A DNA stretch of 64,000 nucleotides from Prunus persica (taxonomy: Eukaryota; Streptophyta; Magnoliopsida; Rosales; Rosaceae): assembly GCF_000346465.2 (NCBI RefSeq), contig NC_034014.1, forward strand, positions 17,621,542 through 17,685,541, in the 5' to 3' direction. Position numbers and translations under genes: made by a program. Below are positions 59,981 to 64,000 of the stretch, piece after piece. The notes beneath the pieces are model-generated. The model did not search any database. It was not told the origin of the DNA and was given only the letters and a program-made list of their open reading frames with translations. Within the stretch, counting starts at the first letter, position 1. The number at the start of each line of letters is the position of its first letter.

Positions 59981-60754
59981 TGTAAACCACGTATCCTTCT
60001 CGTATAGGTAACTTGGGCCCTAGGCTAGGGCCTAAACTCGTACTTAACCACGTTGATGAGTAGTCTCCAAGGGAAGATCTGCACACCCTGAACAGTATCA
60101 GAATAAGGGCGAACTTGGGTTGATCCCAGGTCAACCCCTCCGATCGTTAAGTCAGAAATTAACTTGAGCTGGAGAAGAAATGGATGTAGGGTTTCCACAG
60201 TAAGAATACTTATTACCTTTGTCCAAAGATAGGTGAGGGGTATTTATAGGGGGAGAAGGAGAGGTCAAGATATTTTCGGAAGAGATCTTTTTCCCTATCT
60301 CCCCTACCCTGAGCTACATTTAATGTTCTGTTTCAAATCACCATACTACTTGACAGGAGTCAAGTGGTCAAGTGATAGACAGACAAGGATGGGAGGTATA
60401 TTAAATGATCCCTCTCCATCACCAGCGTGTTCACTTGGAGATGAAAGGATAAAGCAACACCTGGTCGAGGATGAGACGCGTATTAAAGAACTAGTCTTGC
60501 TTGTCAGGTTTGTTCATCACAAGAGCGGAGTGGTCAACTTGACGAGAATCTGGTAAAGTTTCCTGGTCATCTATGCACCTCTAGTTTGAACAGAGCTTCT
60601 TGATGACCGGGTAAGCACCCAAGCACCCGATTACCGGTCTGATCCTTGGTATGTCGTACTCCGACTGGTCGGTATGTAGGTGATCTGGTCTGTCATGGCC
60701 ATGGTAGGTCTTCTGATGGGCTCGGCTCATAGAGATAGTATGAGCTATTTAACA
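59981..60754 (-). repeat. Gypsy 5' LTR
   Basis: 774 bp; pair of 49395-50170. A TATA-like word (ctataaatacccctcacc on the minus strand, about 60234-60251) marks the probable promoter. Confidence 0.93.
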
Positions 60755-60759
60755 ATACT

Positions 60760-61105
60760 CGAAGTACCACATGGATGTATTAAATAGGTTCATTTCCAAT
60801 TTGTCTGATAGAACCTTATTGATATGACTTATTTATATAAACCTACAAGTAGGTATTCATATGACTTATTTTTCAAAATAAACCTACTCAAATTTCATTG
60901 ATTGAACGAGGGAGAGGGAGGAGTGTACGAACTAAAAGAGTAATATAGTCTGCTACAATGTGACCCACTAATGGATCCTCATCCAACCAATAATTAAAAA
61001 AAAATTATTGTAAAATTTCGATTCAGATTTCTACATATTTGAGGAGAATGTAAACCTAATCTTTTAACAATTACTTTTGGTTCAAAATTTTTTTAATCAA
61101 AAAAT
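60760..61105. other. AT-rich intergenic DNA
   Basis: No gene or element end recognised. The tandem-like words 'atatgacttattt' and 'aaacctac' recur at 60830-60890. Confidence 0.5.
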
Positions 61106-61416
61106 TTAGGCCATGTTTGGTATTCTATTTGAATCCAAATTTTTAAACATAAAAACAGAATTTGAGTCCAATTTTTTGAGAATTTTTTTTTTTTTTTTTT
61201 AAAAGTGTTTTGAAGTTGCATATACCAAACAAGAACCTTAAAACATGGATTTCATAATTTTATGTTTTTAAGAAAAATTTAATTTTTTGAGTTACCTACT
61301 TGAATAGGATGCTAAACAAGTTTTTAAATCTTAAAAATGAAATTTTAAAATTCATTATTTTTAAGAAAAATCAAAGCTTTGAATTCTTGCTTGAATAGGA
61401 TACCAAATGCCCCTAA
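61106..61416. mobile_element. MITE with GGGGCATTTGGTAT-type inverted ends
   Basis: The left end ttaggccatgtttggtattctatt is the inverse of the right end aataggataccaaatgcccctaa, with a few mismatches. Such ends are common in PIF/Harbinger (Tourist-like) MITEs. About 300 bp, AT-rich, with a poly(T) run. A direct TTA/TAA duplication could not be settled. Confidence 0.65.
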
Positions 61417-61524
61417 TTTTTTATTTTTTATTTATATCAAATAAGTAGTCTTTTTTACTCCTTCCAAAACAATCAAGATAACATTCAATATACATCCAAA
61501 AAAAACTGGAAAATGAGGTGCACT

Positions 61525-61790
61525 TAGGGTGGCATCATTAAAACTTAGCCTTGAAAACCCTTAATAAAGGAAAATCCGGTCAAGGAAAAAGAGTACCACA
61601 CACTTGAAACTAACATTAATCATCTTCTCTATTCGCCACAAGCTTAGACAGTAACCAATGTGAAGCCAAACCAGACCAAAACAAACGCCTCCATTTCGTA
61701 AACCACATTGAGCCAATAGTGCACTGCTTCATTCCCTTTGCGACACTAATAAACCACTTCACGAACTTGCAAATGCACCAAACGCCCCTA
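61525..61790 (-). mobile_element. Retroelement tail fragment
   Basis: On the minus strand 'ggtactctttttccttgaccggattttcctttattaagggttttcaaggctaagttttaatgatgccacc' is the typical 3' end zone of plant LINE or copia elements; compare 44937-44990 in this window. No coding frame remains. Confidence 0.5.
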
Positions 61791-61819
61791 ATTTAACCAA
61801 ACATATTTATATTTTTGAA

Positions 61820-62885
61820 TTTTCAGTTGTTTTACCCCCTAAATTATGACCTTAATTGAACTTACTCTCCTAAACTAAAATATCAACTAATTTAACACCT
61901 GAATTAATGAAAACAACGAATTTAGCCATTGTCGTTAAATTTTTTGAATTTCGTCCAATTTTCCGTTAATAATAAGGGTAAATTTATAATTTATAGTAAA
62001 GCTTTCACTTTCTCTCTCTGTGCAACTTTCTATGGGCAAAGCTTTCACTCTATCTTGGAGCTTTGTCAATTCCTCCAAACAAAAAGAGCACCAACACCAC
62101 TAATACTAAATGAATTTGAACATGTTGATTAATTAGTGTGAGAATGTGAAGGTAAATTGTCCTACATTGAAAAATTGAGAAACTTAACAAGGGCTTATAA
62201 GGAGTTGGGCTACTCCCCCAATGACCAATTGATTTTGAGGTGAAACCTCAACTTCGTTCAATTAGTTAAACGGATTCGAAGCATAATGGGGCCGGGATCT
62301 AGCCAGGGTGCGGGTGGGGATGGGCTAGCAATTACCTGGGTTAGATAGACAGGATGTTGAGCATGAATTTCAGGGGTGTAAATTTAGGGTTTAGGGTTGG
62401 AGCAGGCCTTTTTTTTGGCTTGTTAGAGAGGAAGGGAAGAGACAGAGGCTTGCGGCATCATATTTTCTAATATGGGTCTATTTCAGATTTACAAATTTAC
62501 AGAGAGTCTTGTCTAATGAGCCCTCTCTCTCTGTATCTCCAGTCGATGTTGGAGTTCCAGTCCATCAACCAATTAATTAACTAAAACTCATAGTTGAGAA
62601 GAATCTGTTCCAGTCCATAGGGCTACAATTTGCTGCTATATTAGGGAAGATGAGGATTGGGAGGGAAAGGTGTTAAAATGACTATATTGCCCTTCAATTT
62701 TGTTCCACATGAGCCTTGCATGTGAATTTTGACTGAACTTTGGATGAAATCAACTAAAATTTAATGGTAGGGGTGAAATTAGTGAATTCATTTAATTTGA
62801 GTGCTAAATTGACATTGTTTTTAGTTCAAGGAGGTAAGTTCAATTAGGGTCATAATCCATAGTTTGGAGGGAAAACGACACATTG
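61820..62885. mobile_element. TIR element with about 140-bp imperfect inverted ends (MULE-like, non-coding)
   Basis: 61820-61960 (gttttaccccctaaattatgaccttaattgaacttac...) aligns with the reverse complement of about 62740-62885 (gttttccctccaaactatggattatgaccctaattgaacttacc...). The interior has no transposase. It includes a common intergenic motif ('cctacattgaaaaattgag...ggagttgggctactccccc', about 62161-62220). Confidence 0.65.
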
Positions 62886-63545
62886 TTCTTTTTTTAAAAG
62901 TTATTTTATTGAGTGTTTTTTTTCCCTCATATGACCCAATAAAAATTAGAGTGCTGCTAAATGAACCTTAAAATTAACTGAGTACACCCTATTATCAAAC
63001 TATTTATTGAATTACTAATTTATTCTAATATAAAGTTATAAATAAATAAAACACTTTCTCCTCCACTACCCACCCCACCCTAACCCTATTCTCTACGCCA
63101 CCTCCCTCAATAACCCTAGCCACCATTTCTCCTTCAAGGCCATATGCAATTTCAGAGCTTTATTTTGTCCTTATTGAAAGAGATGCAAAATAATAAATTT
63201 GATGCTTGAACATCTAAAGTTTATTTCAAGATAATCACATGAAATCATTATTTTTTGCTCTACGAGTTCCGGTTATGTGGGGATGGTGGTGGCGGCATTA
63301 AGGGTAGTTGTGGAGAGTAGAATAAGGGGATGATTATGTTTGATAGGAATCTCTATCTAAGCTAGCACTATGGTTAGTTGTTAACCATCGGTTAGGCTAT
63401 GGTTAGTTGAGAGTTGGTTAGGTTACCCTATATTAACTGTGAGAGAGTCTGTATTGAGGAGTTTAGTTGAGAAATTGTATCTTGTTCTTTGTGAAAGAAA
63501 TAATATCATTGTTATTCTTGAGATATTGAGTTAGGGTTAATCGTT
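62886..63545. other. Intergenic DNA, no gene seen
   Basis: AT-rich with a C-rich stretch at 63060-63110. Repeated ggttag words occur at 63372-63421. Nothing recognisable. Confidence 0.5.
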
Positions 63546-63547
63546 TT

Positions 63548-64000
63548 ATTAGTCCCTGAATTTAGACTCGATTTGTATTTGAGTACCTCAATTTTCAAAA
63601 TGGTTCCCGTAGTCCTTTAACTTTAGTTTCGTTAGGACAAATGGTCATGTCGTCAATTTTGTTAACTTTTCTGTTAAGTGCAAGGGCAAAATGGTATTTT
63701 CATATCAAAATTGATTAAAATATGAATAAAAAATTTTAAAAATTAAAAATTAAAATTGAACTCTCTCTCCCCTTTTATCCCAATTTCTACTCTCCTGAAA
63801 CTTTTTTTTTTGTTGGTTTTTTATTTGATTTTCTTTTATTGTTATTTTAAAGATATAATTTTTTTATTCATTTTTTGGGTTTTAATATAAAAATACCATT
63901 TTGCACTTACATTTAACATAATAAGTTAACAAAATTAACGGCTGGACCATTTGTCCAAACGAAACTAAAGTTAAAGGACCACGGGAACCATTTTGGAAAT
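63548..64000. mobile_element. MULE/MITE-like element with long TIRs, cut by the window end
   Basis: Left: 'ccctgaatttagactcg...caaaatggttcccgtagtcctttaactttagtttcgttaggacaaatggtcatg...cttttctgttaagtgcaagggcaaaatggtatttt' (63557-63700). Its inverse is at 63890-64000 ('aaaataccattttgcactt...aaaggaccacgggaaccattttgg'). The remaining end lies beyond 64000. Confidence 0.75.

Larger units (their letters stand above)
49395..60754 (-). mobile_element. Ty3/gypsy LTR retrotransposon with antisense ORF, decayed, with nested insertion
   Basis: The LTRs are 49395-50170 (3') and 59981-60754 (5'), with TGTAAACCACG... and ...AGCTATTTAACA ends on the plus strand. Flanking repeats are ACACT (49390-49394) and ATACT (60755-60759), with one mismatch. 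On the minus strand the 5' LTR is followed by TTTGGCGCCGTCTGTGGG, a typical gypsy PBS zone. The 3' LTR is preceded by a purine tract (gttggggggctac). Domain order is gag, protease, RT, RNase H, integrase, then an ORF on the opposite strand. The extra antisense ORF points to a Tat/Retand-like lineage (inference). All ORFs are broken. Confidence 0.93.

Overview
The window is nuclear DNA of a dicot plant, most likely a member of the Rosaceae. The basis is AT-rich intergenic DNA, genes with short GT-AG introns, Cassandra-type retrotransposons with 5S rRNA-like LTRs, and two plant-type housekeeping genes. The family assignment is inference, since no search could be run. About three quarters of the window is transposable-element DNA, much of it nested.

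Region 1 (1-25.9 kb) is a decaying tandem array of small secreted cysteine-rich genes on the minus strand. They belong to the prolamin-like / ECA1 gametogenesis-related type, resembling DOWN-REGULATED IN DIF1 11. The original repeat unit was about 1.9 kb. Seven copies or remnants can be traced. Only the copy at 2698-3084 is intact. The others were cut by a CACTA element (copy 1), split by a 2.3-kb solo LTR (copy 3), reduced to stubs by LTRs (copies 4 and 7), lost the start codon and gained a stop (copy 5), or lost one base (copy 6). A complete 2.85-kb CACTA element sits in the spacer between copies 2 and 3. A 6-7 kb block (about 10.2-17.4 and 20.0-25.9 kb) was duplicated together with its nested LTRs.

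Region 2 (25.9-30.1 kb) holds two complete Cassandra TRIM elements in opposite orientation, each with a perfect 5-bp target duplication, within unclassified repeat DNA.

Region 3 (30.2-37.4 kb) is the conserved genic island. It has NRPB4 (fourth-largest subunit of RNA polymerase II, six coding exons, 138 aa) on the plus strand, and convergently a PDCD2 / Tsr4-type protein (seven coding exons, 363 aa) on the minus strand.

Region 4 (37.7-45.5 kb) is a decayed Ty1/copia element with both LTRs. Its 5' LTR has lost the TATA region to an inverted copy of flanking DNA, and another solo LTR sits in its leader.

Region 5 (45.5-49.4 kb) contains broken PIF/Harbinger transposase and Myb/NAM-like accessory ORFs and a MULE transposase fragment.

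Region 6 (49.4-60.75 kb) is a minus-strand Ty3/gypsy element with 0.77-kb LTRs. It carries a plus-strand (antisense) ORF with its own TATA-like box and introns between integrase and the 3' LTR. A CACTA-ended segment with an exon-like SEC23/SEC24-type fragment has been inserted into it.

Region 7 (60.75-64 kb) holds MITE/MULE-like elements with terminal inverted repeats; the last one runs off the window.

No tRNA genes, CRISPR arrays or genuine rRNA genes were seen. The 5S-like sequences are parts of LTRs.
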